Positions 6,862-12,803 of a stretch of 18,094 bases of DNA are shown piece after piece. This DNA is from an uncultured Lachnospiraceae bacterium (GTDB taxonomy: Bacteria; Bacillota; Clostridia; Lachnospirales; Lachnospiraceae): positions 1 through 18,094 of the forward strand of contig USGM01000066.1 of assembly GCA_900554205.1 (NCBI GenBank), written 5' to 3'. A program made the position numbers and the translations under genes. Numbering within the stretch: position 1 is the stretch's first letter; every line of letters starts with the position of its first letter. A model generated the notes under the pieces. It was not told the origin of the DNA. It saw only the letters and a list, made by a program, of their open reading frames with translations, and searched no databases.

Positions 6862-8010
6862 ATGAAACAGATTGCGATACTGGGGTCAACAGGCTCGATC
6901 GGGACGCAGACGCTTGAGGTCGTGAGGAATAACCCCGGGCTTCGGGTTGTCGCGCTTGCGGCGAACAGCAGTGTTGAGAAGATGGAGCAGCAGATCAGGG
7001 AGTTTAAGCCGGTGGTTGCCGGAATGTGGACGGAGCAGGCGGCGGCTGATCTGCGCGACAGAATAAAGGATGTGGATGTGCGTGTCGTCGTGGGGATGGA
7101 TGGGCTGCTGGAAATAGCCTGTCTGCCGGAAAGTCAGGTATTAGTGACGGCGATTGTGGGAATGATTGGTATCAGGCCGACGATCGCAGCGATTAAGGCG
7201 GGGAAGGATATTGCACTCGCCAACAAGGAGACGCTGGTGACGGCAGGACATATCATAATGCCGCTGGCGAAGGAATACGGAGTGGCGATCCTGCCGGTGG
7301 ACAGTGAGCACAGCGCGATTTTCCAGTCGCTCAACGGGGAACCGGCGGGGCGGATCGAGAAGATCCTGCTCACGGCATCCGGCGGGCCCTTCCGCGGGAG
7401 GACGAGACAGCAGCTTGAAAAGGTACAGGTGGAGGATGCGTTGAAGCATCCGAACTGGTCGATGGGGCGTAAGATCACGGTTGATTCCTCCACGCTGGTC
7501 AACAAGGGGCTGGAGGTCATGGAGGCAAAGTGGCTGTTCGGCGTAGAGCTTGAGCAGATACAGGTTGTGGTGCATCCGCAGAGCATTATTCATTCTGCGG
7601 TGCAGTATGTGGACGGAGCGATCATTGCACAGCTTGGCACACCGGACATGAAGCTGCCGATCCAGTATGCGCTGTTCTATCCCGACAGAAGACCGATGGC
7701 AGGAAAGCGGGTTGACTTCTTTGAACTGGGAAGCATTACCTTTGAAAAGCCGGATACCGACACCTTTACGGGTCTTGCGCTGGCATACCGCGCGGCGAAA
7801 ACCGGCGGCAGCCTGCCGACGGTGTTTAATGCGGCAAATGAGAAGGCGGTTGCACTTTTCCTCGAGAGGAAAATTTCTTATTTACAGATCCCGGAGCTGA
7901 TCGGAGAGGCGATGGAGCATCACCGGACGGTGCAGAACCCCGGAGTGGAGGAGATTCTGGCGGCAGAGGCGGAGACCTATGAGTATATAGCAGGAAGGAT
8001 CAGACAATAG
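6862..8010 (+). CDS. dxr: 1-deoxy-D-xylulose 5-phosphate reductoisomerase
   Basis: Second step of the MEP isoprenoid pathway: DXP to 2-C-methyl-D-erythritol 4-phosphate with NADPH and a divalent metal. It supplies the isoprenoid units used by uppS upstream. 382 residues, normal length. Motifs in order are the NADPH-binding GSTGSIGTQTLEV at the N-terminus, ANKETLV, PVDSEHSAIFQ (metal and substrate ligands), ASGGPFR, KHPNWSMG, DSSTLVNKGLEVMEA and HPQSIIHS. I prefer ATG 6862 because GAGG (6852-6855) sits 6 bases upstream and the Rossmann motif then begins at residue 7. The in-frame ATG at 6850 lacks a site at good distance. The TAG stop directly abuts the next ATG with no gap. Confidence 0.97.
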   Translation: MKQIAILGSTGSIGTQTLEVVRNNPGLRVVALAANSSVEKMEQQIREFKPVVAGMWTEQAAADLRDRIKDVDVRVVVGMDGLLEIACLPESQVLVTAIVGMIGIRPTIAAIKAGKDIALANKETLVTAGHIIMPLAKEYGVAILPVDSEHSAIFQSLNGEPAGRIEKILLTASGGPFRGRTRQQLEKVQVEDALKHPNWSMGRKITVDSSTLVNKGLEVMEAKWLFGVELEQIQVVVHPQSIIHSAVQYVDGAIIAQLGTPDMKLPIQYALFYPDRRPMAGKRVDFFELGSITFEKPDTDTFTGLALAYRAAKTGGSLPTVFNAANEKAVALFLERKISYLQIPELIGEAMEHHRTVQNPGVEEILAAEAETYEYIAGRIRQ

Positions 8011-9096
8011 ATGGGAACTTTGATTTGGTTTATCGTTATTTTCGGGGTGGTCGTAATCGCCCACGAATTTGGGCATTTCCTTATAGCGAAAGCAAACGGC
8101 ATCCATGTGGTCGAGTTCGCGGTCGGCATGGGCCCGAATATTTTCTCGTTCAAAAAGGGCGGCACGAAATATTCGCTCAAGCTGTTTCCAATCGGCGGTG
8201 CCTGTATGTTTGAGGGTGAGGACGGACTGGTGGAAAAGGACGAGGAGACAGGGCAGGAGAAGGAACCCGGTCCCGGCTCCTTCCTCAAGGCGAACGTATG
8301 GAGCCGGATAGCGACCGTTGTCGCGGGGCCGTTCTTTAATTTTATTCTGGCGTTTGTCGTGGCGTTCATCATGGTGAACATGACGGGCATTATAGCAATC
8401 CGCGAGCCTGTTGCAAGTCAGGTTGTGGAAGGCAGTGGCGCAGAGGCGGCAGGACTGCAGGATGGCGATAAGATCATTTCGCTGAACGGAAGCAAGGTAA
8501 AGCTCTATCAGGAAATATCCCTGTACATGCAGGCGGCTTACCGCGGCGGAGAGCTGGAGGTCGTCTATGAGCGGGACGGACAGAAATATACGACTATGCT
8601 GACTCCGCAGTACGAGGAGCAGTACGGATATTACCTTCTCGGAATCAGCAATCAGGAATTTGTTGAACCGCATGGAGTCGAGACATTGAAATACGCATGG
8701 TATGAGATGCGGTACTCCGTGAAGGCAACCTATATGAGCCTAGGAATGCTGTTCAGAGGGCAGGTTTCGAGAAAGGATGTCGCGGGGCCGGTCGGCATTG
8801 CCGTGAACGTTGTTGGCGCGGCGTATGAGGCATCCAAGGATTACGGCTGGCAGAGCGTTCTTGTGACGATGCTGAATATCACGCTGATGCTCTCGGTAAA
8901 TCTGGGAATTCTGAATCTGCTCCCGATACCGGCGCTCGACGGCGGGCGGCTGGTGTTCCTGCTTGTGGAGGTCATCAGGGGAAAGCCGGTTCCGCCGGAC
9001 AAAGAGGGAATCGTGCATTTTATCGGATTGGTCTTTTTCATGATACTCATGGTATTTGTATTCTTTAACGATCTAGCAAACATCTTTATGAAGTAA
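8011..9096 (+). CDS. rseP: RseP/RasP-type site-2 protease (intramembrane zinc metalloprotease)
   Basis: Cuts transmembrane segments inside the membrane. In relatives it destroys anti-sigma factors and clears signal-peptide remnants. Residues 18-22 are HEFGH, the zinc HExxH motif in the first membrane helix, and LPIPALDGGR near the C-terminus supplies the third zinc ligand in the LDG motif. A PDZ domain spans roughly residues 130-200 (GSGAEAAGLQDGDKI). A highly charged acidic loop (about 67-90, with GEDGLVEKDEETGQEKE) precedes the second membrane segment. Four or so hydrophobic segments fit the family topology, and 361 residues is in the normal range. ATG 8011 abuts the dxr stop; AGGAAGG lies 12 bases upstream inside dxr. 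Its target is not visible in this window. Confidence 0.95.
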   Translation: MGTLIWFIVIFGVVVIAHEFGHFLIAKANGIHVVEFAVGMGPNIFSFKKGGTKYSLKLFPIGGACMFEGEDGLVEKDEETGQEKEPGPGSFLKANVWSRIATVVAGPFFNFILAFVVAFIMVNMTGIIAIREPVASQVVEGSGAEAAGLQDGDKIISLNGSKVKLYQEISLYMQAAYRGGELEVVYERDGQKYTTMLTPQYEEQYGYYLLGISNQEFVEPHGVETLKYAWYEMRYSVKATYMSLGMLFRGQVSRKDVAGPVGIAVNVVGAAYEASKDYGWQSVLVTMLNITLMLSVNLGILNLLPIPALDGGRLVFLLVEVIRGKPVPPDKEGIVHFIGLVFFMILMVFVFFNDLANIFMK

Positions 9097-9125
9097 TCAT
9101 TCAAATATTCAGATTGGGGAATTCT

Positions 9126-9728
9126 ATGGAATATCTGACAAGCTGTTACAGGCAGCGGGCGGGAAGCGGAGGCTTCCTGCTGCTGCAGCAGTATCAATGC
9201 CGGCAGACGCCGGTGTGCTTTGCGTGCATTGACGCGGAGCGGAGCGACAAGAAGGACAAGCTGCTGGAATGGGCAGATGCTTTTGCGTGGCACAAGGCGG
9301 CGGAGCGACCCGCAAGATGGCTTTCACGGGCGGAAGAGGAGCTGGAAGAGCTTCTTGACGGCTATCAGAAATGTAAGCTGCTTATCGGTATTGGAAGGGA
9401 GATTCTGGTAATGGGAGAGGGAGGAAATGTCTGTCTGCTGAATACCTCCTTCGGAAGGGGAAAGCTTTCGCCGCTGCCGGGACAGTTCCGGGCGGAGCTG
9501 GAGGAGGGTGCAGGCATCCTTCTGGCGACCGATTTGTTTTTAGGGGTAAATGACAGGAAAAAGCTGGGAGAGGCGCTGAAAATCGCCGAGATCAGAACCG
9601 CAGAGCAGGCACAGAGAAGGCTCGAGGAGCTGGCAGGGCGGAAGAGAGAAAGCAGCTGCGGAAGCAGAGGGCAGGGAGACGATTGCCGGGAGAATATGGC
9701 GGTCTTGCTGATCGGAAAGGCATGGTAA
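9126..9728 (+). CDS. Small degenerate PP2C-like phosphatase-fold protein (tentative)
   Basis: About 200 residues from ATG 9126 (GGGGA 5 bases upstream); an in-frame TTG at 9114 is weaker. No clear family by sight, but its layout resembles a shrunken PP2C/PrpC phosphatase. An early strand VCFACIDA stands where PP2C has xxVADG. KLLIGIGREILVMGEGG resembles the GDSRxYLxRxG stretch, GILLATDLFL resembles LLLCSDGL, and the C-terminal RENMAVLLI resembles DNxTVVVV. The N-terminal NED motif is absent, the usual DG pairs are DA and DL, and the final DN is EN. It may therefore be inactive or a sensor/regulator. The next gene is a Ser/Thr kinase whose start overlaps or lies just after this stop, matching the known phosphatase-kinase pairing (PrpC-PrkC). 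The C-terminal 40 residues are charged and low complexity. Alternative: an unrelated lineage-specific protein. Confidence 0.55.
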   Translation: MEYLTSCYRQRAGSGGFLLLQQYQCRQTPVCFACIDAERSDKKDKLLEWADAFAWHKAAERPARWLSRAEEELEELLDGYQKCKLLIGIGREILVMGEGGNVCLLNTSFGRGKLSPLPGQFRAELEEGAGILLATDLFLGVNDRKKLGEALKIAEIRTAEQAQRRLEELAGRKRESSCGSRGQGDDCRENMAVLLIGKAW

Positions 9729-9733
9729 TTGTT

Positions 9734-10501
9734 ATGGGAGAATGGGGAGGTACTTTGAAAATGGTCAGGCTGCTCGGCACCGGCGCCTTTTCGGAGGTCT
9801 ATCTGGTGAAAGATGGCGATGGAAGGCACTATGCCTGCAAGGTAAGTGAGCACACGGAGCTGTTGGAGAGGGAGGCGGCGTGCCACCGGCGCATCTGCCA
9901 TCCGCTTTTTCCGAAATTTCTTCAATTTAGGAAGGATGATGGAAAGGCATATCTTCTGATGGAATACATTGAGGGAGAGAATCTGAAAAAAACGATGGAG
10001 GTGCGGGGAGGCTTTGCGGCGAGGCAGACGGCGGAGATGGGGGCGCAGCTTGCGGAAGGGCTTTGTTACCTCCACCGGCTGCCGGAGCCGGTCGTTTTCC
10101 GGGATATCAAACCGGAAAACGTGATGCTTGCGAAGGACGGCGCGGTGAGACTGCTGGACTTCGGCTGTGCCTGCCCGGCTGGAAAAAGCGCTGACATAGC
10201 CGGAAGTCCGGGCTTTGGAGCGCCGGAGCAGTTTGTGACAGACAGCGTGCAGACGGCTGCGGCGGATGTGTATGGGCTGGGAAGGACGCTGGAGAAGCTG
10301 CTGGAGGCGGGAGAGCGTGGAATCCTGAGAAGGATCATCCGGCGCTGTACAGAGGAGAGACCGGAGGACAGACTCGGGGATATGCGGGAGCTCGCCGGAA
10401 TGCTGCACAGTCTTGCGAGGGAGGGCGGGCATTCTCTGTCCGGGAGGCAGAGGGCAGTGCTGAAGGGAGACCTCAGGCTGATAAAAAATATTTGTTATTA
10501 G
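9734..10501 (+). CDS. Small soluble Hanks-type serine/threonine protein kinase
   Basis: About 255 residues, kinase domain only, with no membrane segment or PASTA repeats, unlike PrkC. Motifs counted from ATG 9734: glycine loop LGTGAFSEV (14-22), ATP-binding Lys36 in YACKV, probable helix-C Glu47, hinge MEYIEGENL, catalytic loop FRDIKPEN (122-129; the usual His of HRD is Phe, with Arg and Asp124 kept), DFG (Asp142), and GAPEQF matching the APE motif. DVYGLG matches the family helix-F motif. It therefore looks catalytically competent. The start is uncertain: ATG 9722 overlaps the upstream stop, ATG 9734 lies just after it, and TTG 9755 or ATG 9761 follow a good GGGGAGG (9744-9750). Translation is probably coupled to the PP2C-like gene. 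Substrate unknown; it has no visible terminator. Confidence 0.85.
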   Translation: MGEWGGTLKMVRLLGTGAFSEVYLVKDGDGRHYACKVSEHTELLEREAACHRRICHPLFPKFLQFRKDDGKAYLLMEYIEGENLKKTMEVRGGFAARQTAEMGAQLAEGLCYLHRLPEPVVFRDIKPENVMLAKDGAVRLLDFGCACPAGKSADIAGSPGFGAPEQFVTDSVQTAAADVYGLGRTLEKLLEAGERGILRRIIRRCTEERPEDRLGDMRELAGMLHSLAREGGHSLSGRQRAVLKGDLRLIKNICY

Positions 10502-10515
10502 GTCGTCAAAAGGGC

Positions 10516-10544
10516 TTGAGTTTTGTCCCATACCCTAGTATACT
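10516..10544 (+). promoter_or_regulatory. Sigma-A promoter of the transaldolase gene
   Basis: TTGAGT (10516-10521) and TATACT (10539-10544) are separated by exactly 17 bases. The promoter starts 14 bases after the kinase stop and makes the next gene an independent unit, with a leader of about 80 bases. Confidence 0.8.
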
Positions 10545-10556
10545 AAAGTGAGAGGA

Positions 10557-10600
10557 CTAATGTGCCCGAGCACAATGCGCATTAGCACAGTATGCGGGCA
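10557..10600 (+). promoter_or_regulatory. Foldable 5' leader with competing hairpins before the transaldolase gene
   Basis: CTAATGTGC (10557-10565) pairs with GCGCATTAG (10577-10585) with one G-U wobble. The alternative TGCCCG (10563-10568) pairs with CGGGCA (10595-10600). The two cannot form together. The ribosome site (10617-10622) lies beyond both. A regulatory switch is only inferred; mRNA stabilisation is equally possible. Confidence 0.45.
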
Positions 10601-10631
10601 TATATAAAAAAACAAAAAGGAGATTTGAGCT

Positions 10632-11285
10632 ATGCGTTTTTTCATTGACACCGCTAAGGTTGAGGACATTAAGAAGGCAAACGACATGGGCGTAATCTGT
10701 GGCGTTACCACAAACCCTTCCCTGATCGCAAAGGAAGGCAGAGTATTTGAGGAGGTTATCGCAGAGATTGCTTCCATCGTTGACGGACCGATCAGCGGTG
10801 AGGTAAAGGCTACGACCGTAGATGCTGAGGGTATGATCAAGGAAGGCCGTGAGATTGCAAAGATCCATCCCAATATGGTAGTAAAGATTCCTATGACAGT
10901 TGAAGGACTGAAGGCTTGTAAGGTTCTTTCCTCCGAGGGAATCAAGACCAATGTGACACTGATCTTCAGCGCAAACCAGGCACTGCTTGCAGCACGCGCT
11001 GGCGCTACCTATGTATCTCCTTTCTTGGGACGTCTGGATGACATCAGCCAGAGAGGTGTTGATCTCATCCGTGAGATCTCTGATATTTTTGCAGTAACCG
11101 ATCTGGATACACAGATCATCGCAGCGAGCGTTCGTAATCCTATCCATGTTACGGACTGTGCACTTGCAGGCGCTGACATCGCAACGGTTCCCTACGCTGT
11201 TATTGAGCAGATGGTAAAGCATCCTCTGACGGATGCGGGAATCGCTAAGTTCCAGGCAGATTACAAGGCTGTATTCGGCGAATAA
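10632..11285 (+). CDS. tal: Transaldolase family protein (TalC/FSA subfamily), transaldolase-type active site
   Basis: 217 residues, the short single-domain TIM-barrel type usually annotated as fructose-6-phosphate aldolase or transaldolase. The Schiff-base lysine is Lys85 in VVKIPMT, at the same number as in E. coli FSA. VTTNPSLIAKEG is the strand-1/loop signature. Two positions separating the activities can be read: the residue matching FSA Gln59 is Glu57 (GEVKAT), and the one matching FSA Tyr131 is Phe131 (SPFLGR). Both are as in true transaldolases (TalB Glu96 and Phe178). The likely reaction is therefore dihydroxyacetone transfer between sugar phosphates in the non-oxidative pentose phosphate pathway. 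ATG 10632 follows AAGGAG. It is monocistronic by its own promoter and the different downstream unit; no clear terminator hairpin is seen after it. Confidence 0.92.
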   Translation: MRFFIDTAKVEDIKKANDMGVICGVTTNPSLIAKEGRVFEEVIAEIASIVDGPISGEVKATTVDAEGMIKEGREIAKIHPNMVVKIPMTVEGLKACKVLSSEGIKTNVTLIFSANQALLAARAGATYVSPFLGRLDDISQRGVDLIREISDIFAVTDLDTQIIAASVRNPIHVTDCALAGADIATVPYAVIEQMVKHPLTDAGIAKFQADYKAVFGE

Positions 11286-11315
11286 TTATTAAAACTTTGT
11301 TTCCAGACATTCCCA

Positions 11316-11344
11316 ACATATTTTCTTCCCGACAGGTCATACTA
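11316..11344 (+). promoter_or_regulatory. Putative sigma-G (forespore) promoter of the spore protein gene
   Basis: CATACTA at 11338-11344 is an exact match to the sigma-G -10 consensus. ACATA at 11316-11320, 17 bases upstream, is one base off the GHATR -35 element. This agrees with the downstream gene being an alpha/beta-type SASP, a family controlled by sigma-G in characterised spore formers. Confidence 0.75.
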
Positions 11345-11348
11345 AGAC

Positions 11349-11422
11349 CAAGATAAGTCGCAGCAAGAACTTAACTTGAACCGAAGGCTTCAGGATAAGT
11401 GACAGCAGCACTTATCTTGAAG
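11349..11422 (+). repeat. Tandemly duplicated hairpin in the SASP leader
   Basis: Unit 1 (11352-11380) and unit 2 (11394-11421) are near-identical copies: GATAAGT-NN-CAGCA then ACTTA-N-CTTGAA. Each folds: 11349-11358 with 11369-11378 (one mismatch, 10-base loop), and 11388-11401 with 11409-11422 (14 pairs with one G-U, 7-base loop ACAGCAG). Both loops expose CAGCA. Neither is followed by a T-run. Both lie between the sigma-G-like promoter and the ribosome site. Confidence 0.8.
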
Positions 11423-11464
11423 ATAGAGAAGGAAACCAAAACACATTTTATGGAGGTGACAAGA

Positions 11465-11665
11465 ATGTCCGGAAACAGAAGTAATAGAGTAGAAGTGCCT
11501 GAAGCAAAGGCAGCAATGGATCGTTTTAAAACTGAGGTTGCATCTGAGCTTGGTGTAAACCTGAAGGAAGGCTACAACGGTGATCTGACATCCCGTGAGG
11601 CTGGTTCTATCGGTGGCGAGATGGTTCGTCGTATGATCAAGAAGCAGGAAGAGCAGATGAAGTAA
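11465..11665 (+). CDS. Small acid-soluble spore protein, alpha/beta type
   Basis: 66 residues, normal for the family. These proteins coat DNA in the dormant spore, protect it from UV and chemical damage, and are degraded by the Gpr protease at germination to supply amino acids. Conserved features are visible: a helix with AKAAMDRFKTEVASELGV, then NGDLTSREAGSIGGEMVRRM, containing the Glu-rich cleavage-type region (FKTEVASE) and the GxxGGxMVRRMI helix. ATG 11465 follows GGAGG (11452-11456) by 8 bases; an in-frame ATG at 11450 overlaps that site and is rejected. Predicted control is by the sigma-G-like promoter upstream. It proves that the lineage has spore genes, though not that this strain sporulates. 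Confidence 0.93.
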   Translation: MSGNRSNRVEVPEAKAAMDRFKTEVASELGVNLKEGYNGDLTSREAGSIGGEMVRRMIKKQEEQMK

Positions 11666-11685
11666 GGCTCCCTGAGGAAAGCCAT

Positions 11686-11723
11686 AGGAGGCGGTGCAGT
11701 CGTTATGACTGTACCGCCTCTTT
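11686..11723 (+). terminator. Intrinsic terminator after the SASP gene
   Basis: GAGGCGGTGCAGTC (11688-11701) pairs with GACTGTACCGCCTC (11707-11720) over 14 pairs with one G-U wobble. Two more pairs form at the base, with a 5-base loop. A short TTT follows. The stem is strong and the U-tract weak. Confidence 0.75.
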
Positions 11724-11744
11724 GCAAGGTGATAATTTCTATCG

Positions 11745-11773
11745 TTGGCAAGAGAAAGACCGTGTGCTATAAT
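11745..11773 (+). promoter_or_regulatory. Sigma-A promoter with extended -10 for the ABC uptake operon
   Basis: TTGGCA (11745-11750), a 17-base spacer, and TATAAT (11768-11773) preceded by TG-C. The expected transcript begins near 11780, so the leader is only about 16 bases and leaves no room for a riboswitch. Confidence 0.85.
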
Positions 11774-11795
11774 GTGCGCAGAAATGGAGGAGAAT

Positions 11796-12788
11796 ATGAA
11801 AAAACAAAAGAAATCAGTGAAAAATTTAATTGTGGCATTGCTGGTTGTCATGCTGGTCGGCATTCTGCCGGGCTGCGGCAAGGCGGAGAAGATCGACGAT
11901 ACAACGATTCGTGTCGGCTCCCTGAAAGGGCCGACCTCGCTGGGACTCTTAAGCCTGATGGATAAGGCGGACAAGGGCGGGACAGAGAATACATATGAAT
12001 TTCAGATGGCGACGGGAGCAGACGAGCTTCTTCCGCTGGTTGTAAAGGGGGAGCTCGACATTGCGCTGGTGCCTGCCAATGTTGCAGCGGTTCTCTATCA
12101 GAAGACAGACGGCGGCGTTGCTGTCATCAATGTCAATACGCTGGGAGTCCTTTATCTTGTGACCGGAACAGCTGAACTGAACAGCGTCGCCGATCTGAAG
12201 GGGAAAACGATCTGCCTGACCGGCAAGGGAACGACACCCGAGGCATCTCTGCGTTATCTCCTTGAGAAGAACGGTCTCGGAGAGGCTGATTATACGCTGG
12301 AGTTCAAGTCGGAGGCGACGGAGGTTGCCGCTGTGCTGGCGGAAAATCCGGATGCCATCGGACTTCTGCCTCAGCCCTTTGTGACGGCGGCACTCATGCA
12401 GAACGACAGCCTGCATATTGCTCTGGATGTGAACGAGGAGTGGAAGAAGGCTGCAGGCGGTGATGGCATGGTTACCGGTGTGACCGTTGTGAGAAAAGCA
12501 TTTCTTGAGGAGCACCCGCAGGTAGTCAAGAATTTCCTGAAGGAGCACGCGGAAAGCGCAGACAGTGTGAATGCGAATGTAGATGAGGCGGCTGCCATGG
12601 CTGTCGAGGCGGGGATTGTGGCGAAGGAGCCCATTGCCGCAAAGGCGATTCCGAACTGCAATATCGTGTGTGTCACCGGAAAGGATATGAAGTCCGCACT
12701 CTCAGCTTATCTCGAGGTGCTTGCAGAGTTCAATGCGGAGCTTGTGGGCGGACAGCTTCCGGGGGATGATTTTTATTATAATGAGTAA
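11796..12788 (+). CDS. Lipoprotein solute-binding protein of an ABC importer (NMT1/SsuA-like)
   Basis: 330 residues from ATG 11796, eight or so bases after TGGAGGAG. A basic N-terminus, hydrophobic segment and LPGC lipobox (Cys27) mark a lipoprotein anchored on the outer face of the membrane. The mature part has the periplasmic-binding type-2 arrangement of the NMT1/THI5/SsuA/TauA superfamily. It starts with TTIRVGSLKGPTSLGL, then GELDIALVPANVAAVLY in the first lobe, VADLKGKTICLTGKGTTPE at the lobe crossing, and EEHPQVVKNFLKEH near the end. Such proteins bind aliphatic sulfonates, nitrate/bicarbonate, pyrimidines or riboflavin precursors; the ligand cannot be told here. It is followed after 15 bases by the fused permease-ATPase and the two should form one importer. 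No metabolic gene for the ligand sits nearby. Confidence 0.9.
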   Translation: MKKQKKSVKNLIVALLVVMLVGILPGCGKAEKIDDTTIRVGSLKGPTSLGLLSLMDKADKGGTENTYEFQMATGADELLPLVVKGELDIALVPANVAAVLYQKTDGGVAVINVNTLGVLYLVTGTAELNSVADLKGKTICLTGKGTTPEASLRYLLEKNGLGEADYTLEFKSEATEVAAVLAENPDAIGLLPQPFVTAALMQNDSLHIALDVNEEWKKAAGGDGMVTGVTVVRKAFLEEHPQVVKNFLKEHAESADSVNANVDEAAAMAVEAGIVAKEPIAAKAIPNCNIVCVTGKDMKSALSAYLEVLAEFNAELVGGQLPGDDFYYNE

Positions 12789-12790
12789 GT

Positions 12791-12797
12791 AAAGAGG
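12791..12797 (+). promoter_or_regulatory. Ribosome binding site supporting a TTG start
   Basis: AAAGAGG ends 6 bases before TTG 12804. No ATG in frame occurs until well inside the first membrane segment, so the TTG start is preferred. Confidence 0.65.
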
Positions 12798-12803
12798 TAC
12801 GTT

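Noticed and set aside
11399..11464. Upstream extension of the SASP frame to 11399
   Set aside because: It covers the leader hairpin and ribosome site; SASPs begin with a short tail as given by ATG 11465.
11774..11795. TPP or other riboswitch before the NMT1-like binding protein
   Set aside because: The predicted leader is only about 16 bases, too short for any known aptamer.
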